The position numbers and the translations under genes were made by a program. A stretch of DNA of 64,000 nucleotides from Caulobacter radicis (GTDB taxonomy: Bacteria; Pseudomonadota; Alphaproteobacteria; Caulobacterales; Caulobacteraceae), in the NCBI RefSeq assembly GCF_003094615.1, contig NZ_QDKO01000014.1, positions 1 through 64,000 on the forward strand, given 5' to 3'. Positions 41,482-50,281 of this stretch are shown here, piece by piece; within the stretch, counting starts at the first letter, position 1, and each line of letters opens with the position of its first letter. Under the pieces are notes generated by a model. It was not told where the DNA came from. It did not search any database and was given only the letters and a program-made list of their open reading frames with translations.

Positions 41482-42152
41482 GCGATGAGCCGCACGCGCC
41501 CGCGCCCCGGCCGGCCTTTCGCCTGATCCCGTCGCGGTTCCCGCCGATCGGCCTGTTCGACACCGTGGCGACGGCGGCCGACCTCGACGCGGTGATGGAG
41601 CTTTCGGGCTGGACCAACGACCGGCTGGTGGCCGAGCGCATCGCCCGGCTGCCGTCCGAGGAGCGGGTCTATGGCCGGCCCAACGCCAGCATCGTCATGG
41701 CCTCGTTCCTGCACGTGGCGCCGGGAGGCATGCGCTTCAACGGTCCCGACCTCGGCGCCTGGTACGCCGCCGAGCACCTGGTGACGGCCGTGGCCGAGGT
41801 GGCCCACCACCTGCGCCGCGAGGCGGTCGCGACGGGCGTCGAGACGATCAGCCGACAGTACCGCGTCTACACCGCGCGGCTCCAGGGCGACTATCTCGAC
41901 ATCCGCGGCCAGCAGGCCGCCCGGCCCGACGTCTATGCCAGCGACGACTACGCCGCCGGGCAGTTGCTGGGCGAGGCGGTGCGGGCCTCGGGCGGGGCGG
42001 GGATCCTGTTCGACAGCCTGCGCCACGCCGGCGGGCTCAATGTCGTGGCTCACCGCCCGCGCAATGTTCAAGACGTGACGCAGGGCGACCACTACGAACT
42101 GCGGGTGCAGGCCGCCTCACGCCGGATCGAGGCTAGGCGGCTGGCGGCCTGA
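41478..42152 (+). CDS. RES-domain toxin (NAD+ phosphorylase/hydrolase family)
   Basis: 224 residues from GTG at 41478, translationally coupled to the antitoxin. RES-family pattern: FRLIPSRFPPIGLFDTVA near the start, conserved Arg and Glu residues through FNGPDLGAWYAAEHLVTA, and the Ser of the family name in ILFDSLRH. RES toxins deplete NAD+ and stop growth until the antitoxin is replenished; some act against phage. The gene pair forms a complete type II module. Confidence 0.9.
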   Translation: MSDEPHAPAPRPAFRLIPSRFPPIGLFDTVATAADLDAVMELSGWTNDRLVAERIARLPSEERVYGRPNASIVMASFLHVAPGGMRFNGPDLGAWYAAEHLVTAVAEVAHHLRREAVATGVETISRQYRVYTARLQGDYLDIRGQQAARPDVYASDDYAAGQLLGEAVRASGGAGILFDSLRHAGGLNVVAHRPRNVQDVTQGDHYELRVQAASRRIEARRLAA

Positions 42153-42236
42153 ACTGGCGAGACGGAACATCCCGCCAACTGTGAGGCTTTCCCGACACAG
42201 GCTCTGGCAATCCATTCTAAAATGTCAGAAGAGATT

Positions 42237-42250
42237 TTGACGAACGTCAA
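42237..42250. promoter_or_regulatory. palindrome upstream of the TonB receptor gene
   Basis: TTGACG-AA-CGTCAA, a perfect 6-2-6 dyad 60 bases before the start. A second perfect hairpin (GCGGGGCC-GT-GGCCCCGC, 42275-42292) lies between it and the start. A transcription-factor site is plausible; the regulator is not identified. Confidence 0.5.
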
Positions 42251-42310
42251 GTCATCCCCATTTGGTGCGGCGAGGCGGGGCCGTGGCCCCGCTCTCCGGA
42301 GCCCGCTCGC

Positions 42311-44692
42311 ATGTCTCGCCGCCTCGTCCTGCTCGCCAACGTCGCTGCCCTGGGCGCCTTGGGCGCCTTCGCCGTCTCGGCCGCGCACGCCGACGACCAG
42401 CTGGCCGAGGTCGACGCGGTGGTCGTGGTCGCCCGCGACCGCAATGCGGGCCTCCTGGAAAAGCAGCCCAACGACACGGTGTTCGGCCTCGACAAGCCGC
42501 TGATCGAGACGCCGCGCTCGGCCAGTTTCGTCTCGGACCTGACGCTGCAGCGCTACGGCATCGAGACCATCGACGGCCTGACGGCGGTGTCGCCCGGCAC
42601 CTACACCGCCAGCTTCTACGGCGTGCCCGGGGCGCTCAACATCCGCGGCACCCTGGCCGAGAACTACTTCCGCGGCTTCAAGCGCATCGAGAACCGCGGC
42701 ACCTATTCGACGCCGATCGGGGCGGCTGACCAGATCCAGATCGTCCGTGGCCCGCCGACTCCGATCTACGGCTCGGGCAAGGTCGGCGGTATGCTGAACT
42801 TCATTCCCAAGTCCGGGAAGGGCGAGGGCGGCTACCTGACCGAGCCCGAGGGCGAGCTGACCGCCACCTTCGGCAGCTACAACCGCAAGAACGCCACGGC
42901 CCAGATCGGCCTGCCCGCCAATTTCGGGAACGTGGTCGGCGGGGTGCATGTCTATGGCGAGGTCGAGGACAGCCACAGCTACTATCGCGGCATCTATCCG
43001 CGTCGGCAGACCTTGCAGGTGTCGTCCGACTTTGACCTGGGGAACGGCTGGAGCACGGCGCTGGGCGGCATGGTCTATCGCTCGAAGGGCGACGTGCAGA
43101 CCGCCGGCTGGAACCGCCTGACGCAGGACCTGATCGACAGCCGCACCTATGTCACGGGCGGTGATGCGAGCCTGGTCGACGCCGACGGCAACGGCCGCCT
43201 GACCCCCAATGAGATCGGCGGGGCGCTTTACCTGCCCTATTACGGCTTCCCGAGCACCGACGCGGCCCACACCCTGGACACGGGCGTCGGCGCGACGAAG
43301 CTGTCGCCGCGCACGGTCTACATTTCGGCGTCCGACTTCTCGAAGACGGCGACCAACACCCTCTATTTCGACATCGCCAGGAAGCTGTCGCCCGACAGCG
43401 CGATCAAGCTGCAACTGTTCTACGACGACCTGGAGAACAAGCGCTTCGTCTCGTACGGCTATCCCGCTCGCTTCGACAGCAAGGTCTGGGAGGCCCGCGC
43501 GACCTATGAATTCGCCAACCGCTTCCTCGACGACGCCGTGGTCGCCCGCTCGTTCGTCGGCGCCTCCTACCGCAGCTTCAAGGGACGCCGGCGCGAGAGC
43601 TACAACAGCGGCCTGATCGCGCTGGACCGCCGCGACCTGTCGGTGGGCCAGACCGCCACCGACCTGATCGGCAGCCCGTTCACCGATCCGTCGATGACCT
43701 GGGAGAACGACAACCACACCAAGTGGACGCAAGCCGGGATCTTCTTCACCACCGACATCAAGGTCGGCGAGAAGCTGAACCTGATGCTGGGCGGCCGCTA
43801 CGACGACTATGACGTCACGTCGGAAGACACCGGTTCGCTGAGCTTCACGACGCCCGGCGTTCAGAGCGACGCCAAGGGCAAGGGAACCTATACCGCCAGC
43901 GTCACCTACAAGGCGCCCTTCGGCCTGATGCCCTACGTGTCGTACGCCAAGGCCTCGGCGCTGGAGATGAGCCAGGCTGGCGACGTCAATCCGGGCCTGG
44001 TGGCCGACGCGGGCGACGCCTGGCTGTCGGATAGCGACCTGGCCGAGGCCGGCGTGAAGTTCCAGTGGCTGAAGGGCGCGCTGATCGGCTCGCTGGCCGG
44101 CTATCGCCAGAACCGCACTCAGCTGATGGGCATCAACGGCGATCCGGCCGGCACGCGCTCCAAGGGCGTCGAGCTGGAGGTTCGCTGGCTGGCCAGCCAG
44201 CACTTCAGCTTCACCTTCTCGGGCAACACGCAGCGCACCACGGTCAAGGGGCCCGACACCTCGTTCCAGTACGTGCCGACCTATACGGCCGGCGTGCCGG
44301 GCGCGCAGGGCTACGGCGGCTCGTACGTGGTGTGGAGCTTCGCCAGCATCCGGCCGGGCGACTACGACTACACCCTGATCCCGAAATCGGTGGTCAGCCT
44401 GTACGGCGCCTACGCCTCGGACCAGCACGACTGGGGCAAGCTCTACGGAACCCTGGGCGTGACCCACGTGACCAAGACCTCGGGCACGGTTCCCGGCGCG
44501 GTGGTCTATCCGGCCTATGGCGTGGTCAATGGCTCTCTGGCCTACGAGCAGGGCCCCTACACGGCCACGCTCAACGTCGATAACCTGCTGGACGAGCTCT
44601 ATTTCACGCCCGTCGCCGACACCTACGCCAACCTCGCCGCCCTGCCCGGCAAGGGGCGCGAGTGGCGGATCACCCTCGCAAGGCGCTTTTGA
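42311..44692 (+). CDS. TonB-dependent outer-membrane receptor
   Basis: 793 residues with signal peptide (cleavage near AHA-DDQ, residue 27). The plug domain follows (DKPLIETPRSASFVSDLTLQ, ALNIRGTL, then IVRGPPTPIYGSGKVGGMLN), then a 22-stranded barrel ending in an aromatic residue (ARRF). It imports a scarce ligand using TonB energy. The plug resembles siderophore-type receptors, but the downstream MFS carrier and RutA/RutB-like enzymes suggest a nitrogen heterocycle. The TGATG overlap with the MFS gene makes it first in the operon. Confidence 0.92.
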   Translation: MSRRLVLLANVAALGALGAFAVSAAHADDQLAEVDAVVVVARDRNAGLLEKQPNDTVFGLDKPLIETPRSASFVSDLTLQRYGIETIDGLTAVSPGTYTASFYGVPGALNIRGTLAENYFRGFKRIENRGTYSTPIGAADQIQIVRGPPTPIYGSGKVGGMLNFIPKSGKGEGGYLTEPEGELTATFGSYNRKNATAQIGLPANFGNVVGGVHVYGEVEDSHSYYRGIYPRRQTLQVSSDFDLGNGWSTALGGMVYRSKGDVQTAGWNRLTQDLIDSRTYVTGGDASLVDADGNGRLTPNEIGGALYLPYYGFPSTDAAHTLDTGVGATKLSPRTVYISASDFSKTATNTLYFDIARKLSPDSAIKLQLFYDDLENKRFVSYGYPARFDSKVWEARATYEFANRFLDDAVVARSFVGASYRSFKGRRRESYNSGLIALDRRDLSVGQTATDLIGSPFTDPSMTWENDNHTKWTQAGIFFTTDIKVGEKLNLMLGGRYDDYDVTSEDTGSLSFTTPGVQSDAKGKGTYTASVTYKAPFGLMPYVSYAKASALEMSQAGDVNPGLVADAGDAWLSDSDLAEAGVKFQWLKGALIGSLAGYRQNRTQLMGINGDPAGTRSKGVELEVRWLASQHFSFTFSGNTQRTTVKGPDTSFQYVPTYTAGVPGAQGYGGSYVVWSFASIRPGDYDYTLIPKSVVSLYGAYASDQHDWGKLYGTLGVTHVTKTSGTVPGAVVYPAYGVVNGSLAYEQGPYTATLNVDNLLDELYFTPVADTYANLAALPGKGREWRITLARRF

Positions 44693-45981
44693 TGACCGAC
44701 CACCAGATCCAGCACCGTCCGTGGCTGCTGCTGGGCGCCTTTTCCCTGCTGCTGTTCCTGATCACGGCGGCGACCTATTCGTCGCTGGGCGTGATGATCC
44801 CGGCCATGGTCCCGGAGCTGGGCTGGAGCTGGCAGAACGCGTTCCTGGGCTTTACCGTCATGGGCGTGGCCACCGGCGCCTCGTCCTGGCTGCCGACCCT
44901 CCTGATCCGCCGCTGGGGCGTGCGCGCGACGCTGGTGGCGGGCGCTGCCGTGATGGCCGCGGGCCTGGCCCTGCTGGCCAAGGTGCAGAGCCTGCCGGCC
45001 TACTTCCTGGCCACGGCCCTGCTGGGGATCGGCTTCCAGGCCGCGGCCCTGATCCCGGGCACCCACGTGCTGTCGGCGATCTTCCGCCAGCGGGCCCTGC
45101 CGTTCGGGATCTACTTCACCAGCGGCGCCCTGGGCGGCGTGGCCGGTCCGCTGCTGGTGCTGGCCAGCCAGGGGGCGTTCGACGGCCAATGGCGGATCTA
45201 TTGGGCGCTGCAGGCGGTGGTCATCGGCCTGCTGGGCCTGCTGTGCGCCGCCGTCGTTGGCGGCCCCAAGTGGCTGGAAGAGGCCGGCCGGGCCATGGAC
45301 CGCCTGACCGCCGCCGAGGCCAAGGCCGCCCCGGCCCATCCGCGCGTCTTCCGCACCGACCATGACTGGAGCGTCCGCGACGCGGTGCGCACCCCGCAGT
45401 TCGCGATTCTGGTCGCGGCCTATTTCAGCCACCTGCTGGCCGGGGTCACGGCCGCCAGCCTGACCCAGGCGCATCTGACGCAACTGGGCGTGGCTGGCGT
45501 CGTCGCGGCCGGGGCGCTCAGCGCCGAGGGCCTGATGCAGGTCGCCGCCCGCATGGCCGGCGGCGCGGTGGGCGACCGCATCGATCCGCGCTGGCTGCTG
45601 GTTCTGGCCCAGGGCCTGCTGGTCGCGGGCCTGCTGGCCCTGTCGCACGCCACCACCCTGCCGCTGCAGGCGCTGTACGCCGTGGGCGTGGGCCTGGGTT
45701 TTGGCCTGACCGTGCTGGCCGTCAGCCTGCTGCTGCTGAACTACTTCGGCCGTCGCAACAATGTCGAGCTGTTCTCGCTGGTCTGTCTGGTGGGCGCGGT
45801 GTCGGCGGCGGGCCCGTTCATCGGCGGCTTCATGCGCGACCGCCTGGGCAGCTTCACCCCGACCTTCCAGCTGTTCGCCGCCCTGACGGCGGTGGTGTTC
45901 GTGGCCGTGCTGCTGATGCGTCCGCCCAAGCCGCGCGCGGCGGCGGCGAATGTCGAAGCCGGGGCCGCCGCCGACGCCTGA
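44692..45981 (+). CDS. MFS transporter (monocarboxylate/oxalate-formate antiporter type)
   Basis: 429 residues from ATG at 44692, sharing the last base of the receptor's stop. Twelve membrane segments: RPWLLLGAFSLLLFLITAAT, YSSLGVMIPAMVPELGWSW, and GVGLGFGLTVLAVSLLLLNYF near the end. A central charged loop (residues about 190-230) separates the halves. Probably carries the receptor's ligand across the inner membrane. Confidence 0.88.
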   Translation: MTDHQIQHRPWLLLGAFSLLLFLITAATYSSLGVMIPAMVPELGWSWQNAFLGFTVMGVATGASSWLPTLLIRRWGVRATLVAGAAVMAAGLALLAKVQSLPAYFLATALLGIGFQAAALIPGTHVLSAIFRQRALPFGIYFTSGALGGVAGPLLVLASQGAFDGQWRIYWALQAVVIGLLGLLCAAVVGGPKWLEEAGRAMDRLTAAEAKAAPAHPRVFRTDHDWSVRDAVRTPQFAILVAAYFSHLLAGVTAASLTQAHLTQLGVAGVVAAGALSAEGLMQVAARMAGGAVGDRIDPRWLLVLAQGLLVAGLLALSHATTLPLQALYAVGVGLGFGLTVLAVSLLLLNYFGRRNNVELFSLVCLVGAVSAAGPFIGGFMRDRLGSFTPTFQLFAALTAVVFVAVLLMRPPKPRAAAANVEAGAAADA

Positions 45982-46059
45982 GGCCGGCCTCGCGCTGTCG
46001 TCCTTTTGGTCTATGGTCGCGCCTGACTCGAAGTTGAGCGAGCGGGTGTGGAGGCGACG

Positions 46060-47121
46060 ATGGGGCGAGAAGGCGGGCGCAAGGAGTTCGGCGTCTTCCT
46101 GCCCGTGGCGAACGGCGGCTGGATCGTCTCCAGCAGCACGCCGCCGCTTGACGGCCTCTATCCGCAGAACCGCGCCGCCGCCGTGCTGGCCGACCAGATC
46201 GGCCTCGACTTCGTGATGTCGATGGCCAAGTTCCGCGGCTTCGGGGGGGAGACCGACCACTGGGGCGCGGCCCTGGAGTCGGTGACCCTGATGGCCGCCC
46301 TGGCAGAGGCGACCAGCCGCGTGAAGATCTGGGCCACGCTGCATCCGCTGCTGCAGAACCCGGCCGTGGCGGCCAAGCTAATTTCCACCCTGGACCACAT
46401 CAGCGGCGGCCGCGCGGGCCTCAACATCGTCGCCGGCGCCTATCGCGACGAGTTCGCCCAGATGGGCGCCTGGGACGACGCCCTCGACCACGACGACCGC
46501 TACGCCCTGGCCGAGGAGTGGACGCGCCTGGTCAAGCGCCTGTGGACCGAGGACAGCGTCAGCCACGAGGGGCGCTTCTTCACCCTGACCGACTGCCAGT
46601 CCAAGCCCAAGCCGCTCAGCAAGCCGCGCCCGGACCTGATCTGCGCCGGCGTCTCGTCGCGCGGCTTTTCCTTCGCCGTGGCCGAGGCCGACGCCTGCTT
46701 CATCGGCGGCGAGGACGAGGCGGCGCTGCGCGAGGCCAGCCGCCGGGCCAAGGCGCGGGCGGCGCAGTTGGGCAAGACGATCCGCACCTACGCCATGTGC
46801 ACGGTGGTCCACGCTGACACCGATGCGCAGGCGCAGGACCTGGCCGACCGCTATCGCGACGGGGTGGACATGGGCGCGGTCACCACCATGTTGTCCAACT
46901 GGGGCGTGCCGCCCGAGCGCCTGGCCGAAACCGCCGCGCGCCAGGGGGCGTTCATGACCCGCACCGTGATCGGCGCGCCGGCGACCTGCGGCGCCAAGAT
47001 CCGCGATCTGGTCGAAACCTGCGAGCTGGACGGGCTGATGCTGATCTTTCCCGACTACGAGGCCGGGCTGGCGATGTTCGGCGCCGAGATCCTGCCCGGC
47101 CTGCGGGAGGCCTATCCATGA
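46060..47121 (+). CDS. RutA-like LLM-class flavin-dependent monooxygenase
   Basis: 353 residues from ATG at 46060 with GGAGG five bases upstream; GTG at 46048 is possible. TIM-barrel luciferase-like family. It resembles RutA of pyrimidine degradation: GVFLPVANGGWIVS, SMAKFRGFGGETDHW, SLVT-like core with ISGGRAGLNIVAGAYRDEF, and a substrate loop DLICAGVSSRGFSF. RutA opens the uracil ring with FMNH2 and O2, and the next gene encodes a RutB-like hydrolase. The full rut set (rutC-G) is absent, so pyrimidine or another N-heterocycle is the inferred substrate. Overlaps the next gene by four bases. Confidence 0.83.
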   Translation: MGREGGRKEFGVFLPVANGGWIVSSSTPPLDGLYPQNRAAAVLADQIGLDFVMSMAKFRGFGGETDHWGAALESVTLMAALAEATSRVKIWATLHPLLQNPAVAAKLISTLDHISGGRAGLNIVAGAYRDEFAQMGAWDDALDHDDRYALAEEWTRLVKRLWTEDSVSHEGRFFTLTDCQSKPKPLSKPRPDLICAGVSSRGFSFAVAEADACFIGGEDEAALREASRRAKARAAQLGKTIRTYAMCTVVHADTDAQAQDLADRYRDGVDMGAVTTMLSNWGVPPERLAETAARQGAFMTRTVIGAPATCGAKIRDLVETCELDGLMLIFPDYEAGLAMFGAEILPGLREAYP

Positions 47122-47771
47122 ACGCGACGCCGATCATCGCCCAGGACGGCCTGGCCGCCTGGATCGCCCCGTCGCGGACGGCGCTGGTGATCGTCGACAT
47201 GCAGGTCGACTTCGCCGCGCCCGACGGCGTCATCGGCCGGTTCGGCGTGGACCTGTCGGCCGCCGCCGCGGCGCTGGAGCAGGCCCAGCGGCTGGCGGCC
47301 GCCGCGCGGGCGGCCGGCGCGCCGGTGGTGTTCGTGGGTCTGGAGACGACGCCTGATACGGATCCGCCTGTGGTGCTGGAGCGCATGCGCCGGCGCGGCG
47401 GTGATCCCGAGGTCGAACGGGTGATCTGCCGCAAGGGGACGCGCGGCGCCGACTTCCACGGTCCCGCGCCGCAGGCGGGCGAACTGGTGATCCGCAAGCC
47501 GCGCTACAGCGCTTTCGTCGGCACCGATATCGACGCGCGGCTGCGCGCGCGGGGCGTGGACACGCTGGTGGTCTGCGGCCTGACCACTGAATGCTGCGTC
47601 GACAGCACGGTGCGCGACGCCTTCCATCGCGACTATCACGTCTTCGTCGCCGGCGACGCCTGCGCGGCCTATGAGCCCGACCTGCACGAGGGCGCGCTGA
47701 AGAGCCTGAGCCTGTCCTTCGCCCTGCTGGTCGACACGCCCGAGATCGAGGCGGCCTGGGCTGGGCGCTAG
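47118..47771 (+). CDS. isochorismatase-family cysteine hydrolase (RutB-like)
   Basis: 217 residues. Catalytic triad of the family is visible: Asp in VIVDMQVDF, Lys in VIRKPRYSAF and Cys in TTECCVDSTV. RutB cleaves the product of the RutA reaction to carbamate and amino-acrylate; this paralogue could do the same for a related compound. Coupled to the monooxygenase (ATGA). Ends 27 bases before the terminator hairpin. Confidence 0.87.
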   Translation: MNATPIIAQDGLAAWIAPSRTALVIVDMQVDFAAPDGVIGRFGVDLSAAAAALEQAQRLAAAARAAGAPVVFVGLETTPDTDPPVVLERMRRRGGDPEVERVICRKGTRGADFHGPAPQAGELVIRKPRYSAFVGTDIDARLRARGVDTLVVCGLTTECCVDSTVRDAFHRDYHVFVAGDACAAYEPDLHEGALKSLSLSFALLVDTPEIEAAWAGR

Positions 47772-47792
47772 CCGGGGCGGGTTCGGACAAAG

Positions 47793-47822
47793 AAAAAGCC
47801 GCCCGGGGCGGACCCGGGCGGC
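47793..47822 (-). terminator. strong intrinsic terminator (minus strand)
   Basis: GCCGCCCGGG at 47798-47807 pairs perfectly with CCCGGGCGGC at 47813-47822. The five A bases at 47793-47797 become a U-tract on the minus strand, so it ends the porin transcript. Confidence 0.85.
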
Positions 47823-47849
47823 TCGTTCGTTGGTCCCGAAGGGCCTGGC

Positions 47850-48542
47850 TTAGAAGGAAGCCTTCAGCGACACGGCGACGCGCGAGTCGTAGATGCTGCC
47901 GAAGTCATGCTCGCTGGTGTCCCAGTAGCGGACGTCGAGGGCGAGCTTGTCGTTGAGGGCATAGGCGACGCCCAGGTTCCAGGTGGTGTAGTCGGCGCCG
48001 TCCTCGATGGTCTGCTTGCCCAGGGCGCCGCTCAGCGAGAACTTGTCGTTCAGCGGGATCGAGCCGTTGGCTTCGTAGTAGACGGCGGTCGACAGGTCGC
48101 CCGGCCATTCCGGCGAGAAGTAGACGGCGCCGCCGAGGGTGGCCTTGCCGACCGGCTTGGAGATGGCGGCCTTCAGCTCGGTGTAGCTGTACTTGCCGGG
48201 GGTCAGGCCCTTGTCCTTCGAGTAGCCGTAATAGAGGACGCCGAAGTCCATCGACACGTCGCCGACGGTCGGCTTCACGCCGGCGTAGAAGTCGACTTCC
48301 ACGCTCGGGTCATCGGTGCCGAAATCGACGTTCGAAGCCCACACGCCGGCGTAGCCGACGCCGTAGCCGAGGTCGACGCCGCCGAACACTTGCGGGTCTT
48401 CGTTGGTTTGGCTGACGCCGCGGAACACGTAATCGCTGGCGATGCCGACATTGTACGAGAGGCTGACTTCCTGGGCCATCGCGGCGCCGCCGAGGGCGAC
48501 CGAGGCGGTGGCGGCGGCCAGCGCGAGCTTGAAGATCTTCAT
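47850..48542 (-). CDS. TorF-family putative porin
   Basis: 230 residues with signal peptide (MKIFKLALAAATASVALGGAAMA). The mature protein begins with the TorF/Gcw_chp pattern (VSLSYNVGIASDYVFRGVSQTN), has repeated amphipathic strands and ends in a phenylalanine (LKASF), typical of outer-membrane barrels. Probably a diffusion channel; ligand unknown. Followed by a strong terminator. Confidence 0.92.
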   Translation of the reverse strand: MKIFKLALAAATASVALGGAAMAQEVSLSYNVGIASDYVFRGVSQTNEDPQVFGGVDLGYGVGYAGVWASNVDFGTDDPSVEVDFYAGVKPTVGDVSMDFGVLYYGYSKDKGLTPGKYSYTELKAAISKPVGKATLGGAVYFSPEWPGDLSTAVYYEANGSIPLNDKFSLSGALGKQTIEDGADYTTWNLGVAYALNDKLALDVRYWDTSEHDFGSIYDSRVAVSLKASF

Positions 48543-48790
48543 CCGTGTTATCCCCTTTTTTGTGTAGCCCGCCGGGAGTGTGGTCCCAACTTGTGCGGCG
48601 CCTGCAAGCGCGTTCCTTCACAAGCCGGGATTAACCGCGGGCCATGCTTTAGTTGCAATCAGCGGGGGCACAGCGCCAGCAATAAGAACATGGATCGCCC
48701 AAAACTTGGGCAACTGTGGCGCATTTGCTGCAATGTCGGCGCATCGGCCACAGTTGTCGTCAAGTTGTCGATCCGCGTTTGCGTGCGACT
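48543..48790. other. intergenic region between porin and SDR genes
   Basis: 248 bases. Holds the porin promoter side and an inverted repeat at 48711-48756. No ORF with normal composition is seen. Confidence 0.5.
48711..48756. repeat. 10-bp inverted repeat in intergenic DNA
   Basis: CAACTGTGGC at 48711-48720 and GCCACAGTTG at 48747-48756 are exact complements around 26 bases, with a GCCCAA/TTGGGC pair directly to the left. Downstream of the SDR stop on the minus strand. Could be a regulatory site or transcript end. Confidence 0.45.
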
Positions 48791-49594
48791 TCAGCGCATC
48801 GACAACGTCGCGGCGCCCAGATGCAGGCCGGCGTCGACGAGCAGGGTCTCGCCGGTGACGTGGCGGGCGGCGGGCGAGGCCAGGAACACCGCGGCCCCGG
48901 CGACGTCCTCGGCGGTGGAGGCGACCTGCAGCGGCGTGGCGGCGGCGGCTCCGGCCCGCAGGCGGGCGACGCGGTCCTCGTCCATGGCCTTGCCGAACCA
49001 TGGGGTGTCGATGAAGCCGGGGCAGATGGCGTTGACGCGGATCTTCGGAGCCAGGGCGCGAGCCAGAGACAGGGTCATGGTGGTCATCGCGCCCTTGGAC
49101 GCCGCGTAGGGCACCGACGAGCCGTTGCCCATGACGCCGGCGATCGAACTGGTGTTGACCACGGCGCCCGGACGCGGCGCGGCCTCCAGCAGGCTGCGGG
49201 CGGCCCGGACCATCTGGAAGGCGCCGACGACATTGACCGAATAGAGCTTGAGGAAGTCTTCGGCGTTCACCGCGTCGAGGTCGCCGTGCTGCGGGGCGAA
49301 CTTGGTCATGCCGGCGTTGTTGAACAGGGCGTCGATACGGCCCGACGGCGCGGCGGCCTCGACGATCTTCCGGCAGTCGGTGTCGTCGGCGACGTCGCCT
49401 TTCGCCAGCACGGCCTTGGCGCCAAGGGACTCGACCTGGCGGGCGGTCTCCTCGGCTTCGTCGGCGCTGCGGGCGAAGTTGACGACGACCAGGCCCGCGC
49501 CCCGGCGTGCGGTCTCGATCGCGATCGCCCGGCCCAGGCCCGTCGAGGCCCCCGTGACCACCACCGTGAAGCCGTCGAAGTCGCGTCCGGTCAT
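48791..49594 (-). CDS. SDR-family oxidoreductase
   Basis: 267 residues with GGGAGAG five bases upstream of ATG at 49594. NAD(P)-binding TGASTGLGRA, NNAG, catalytic Ser-Tyr-Lys (NTSSIAGVMG, YAASK) and the C-terminal GETLLVDAGLHLG. Typical of 3-oxoacyl reductase or sugar/alcohol dehydrogenase SDRs; no partner to indicate substrate. Confidence 0.9.
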   Translation of the reverse strand: MTGRDFDGFTVVVTGASTGLGRAIAIETARRGAGLVVVNFARSADEAEETARQVESLGAKAVLAKGDVADDTDCRKIVEAAAPSGRIDALFNNAGMTKFAPQHGDLDAVNAEDFLKLYSVNVVGAFQMVRAARSLLEAAPRPGAVVNTSSIAGVMGNGSSVPYAASKGAMTTMTLSLARALAPKIRVNAICPGFIDTPWFGKAMDEDRVARLRAGAAAATPLQVASTAEDVAGAAVFLASPAARHVTGETLLVDAGLHLGAATLSMR

Positions 49595-49680
49595 CGTTTC
49601 TCTCCCAAACAGATGTTTGCGACACCGTAGCGAGGGCCCGGGCGCTTGTCTCGCCGGGGGCGGGGGCCTAAATCGCGGCC

Positions 49681-50136
49681 ATGACCGAACTTTCCGTGAC
49701 CCAGCTGGGCCAGACCGTCGCCGCTCCCGCCAGCCCGGAAGAGGCCGTGCTCGAGGCCGTGCCGAACCCGCAGAACGACGTGCTGTACCTGGCGCGCTTC
49801 GTGGCCCCCGAATTCACCTCGCTGTGCCCGGTGACGGGCCAGCCCGACTTCGCCCACCTCGTCATCGACTACGCGCCGGGCGACTGGCTGATCGAGAGCA
49901 AGTCGCTGAAGCTCTATCTGACCAGCTTCCGCAACCACGGCTCGTTCCACGAGGACTGCACGGTCAAGGTGGCCCGCAAGATCGTCGAGGTCGCCAAGCC
50001 CCGCTGGCTGCGCATCGGCGGCTACTGGTACCCGCGCGGCGGCATCCCGATCGACGTCTTCTGGCAGACCGGCCCCGCGCCGGAAGGCCTGTGGGTGCCC
50101 GACCAGGGCGTGGCGCCGTATCGCGGCCGGGGGTGA
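49681..50136 (+). CDS. queF: NADPH-dependent 7-cyano-7-deazaguanine (preQ0) reductase
   Basis: 151 residues, type I QueF. Reduces preQ0 to preQ1 in queuosine synthesis. The catalytic Cys49 ([11 protein letters not shown]) and Asp56 are seven residues apart, as in the family, and the QueF motif [16 protein letters not shown] is present. Monocistronic; no queuosine neighbours nearby. Confidence 0.95.
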   Translation: MTELSVTQLGQTVAAPASPEEAVLEAVPNPQNDVLYLARFVAPEFTSLCPVTGQPDFAHLVIDYAPGDWLIESKSLKLYLTSFRNHGSFHEDCTVKVARKIVEVAKPRWLRIGGYWYPRGGIPIDVFWQTGPAPEGLWVPDQGVAPYRGRG

Positions 50137-50142
50137 CCTCAA

Positions 50143-50279
50143 GATCCTCCCCCTGAAGGGGGAGGTGGCCCGGAGGGCCGGAGGGGGAAGACCCTTCGGC
50201 GTTCCGAACTGTACTGAGGGGGAGGACACTACCCCCTCCGTCGGCTTCGCCGACACCTCCCCCTTCGGGGGGAGGATCT
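50143..50279. repeat. intergenic palindromic repeat pair
   Basis: Inverted pair (gatcctccccctgaaggggg ... cctcccccttcggggggagg) between convergent queF and nitroreductase genes. Confidence 0.78.
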
Positions 50280-50281
50280 GC

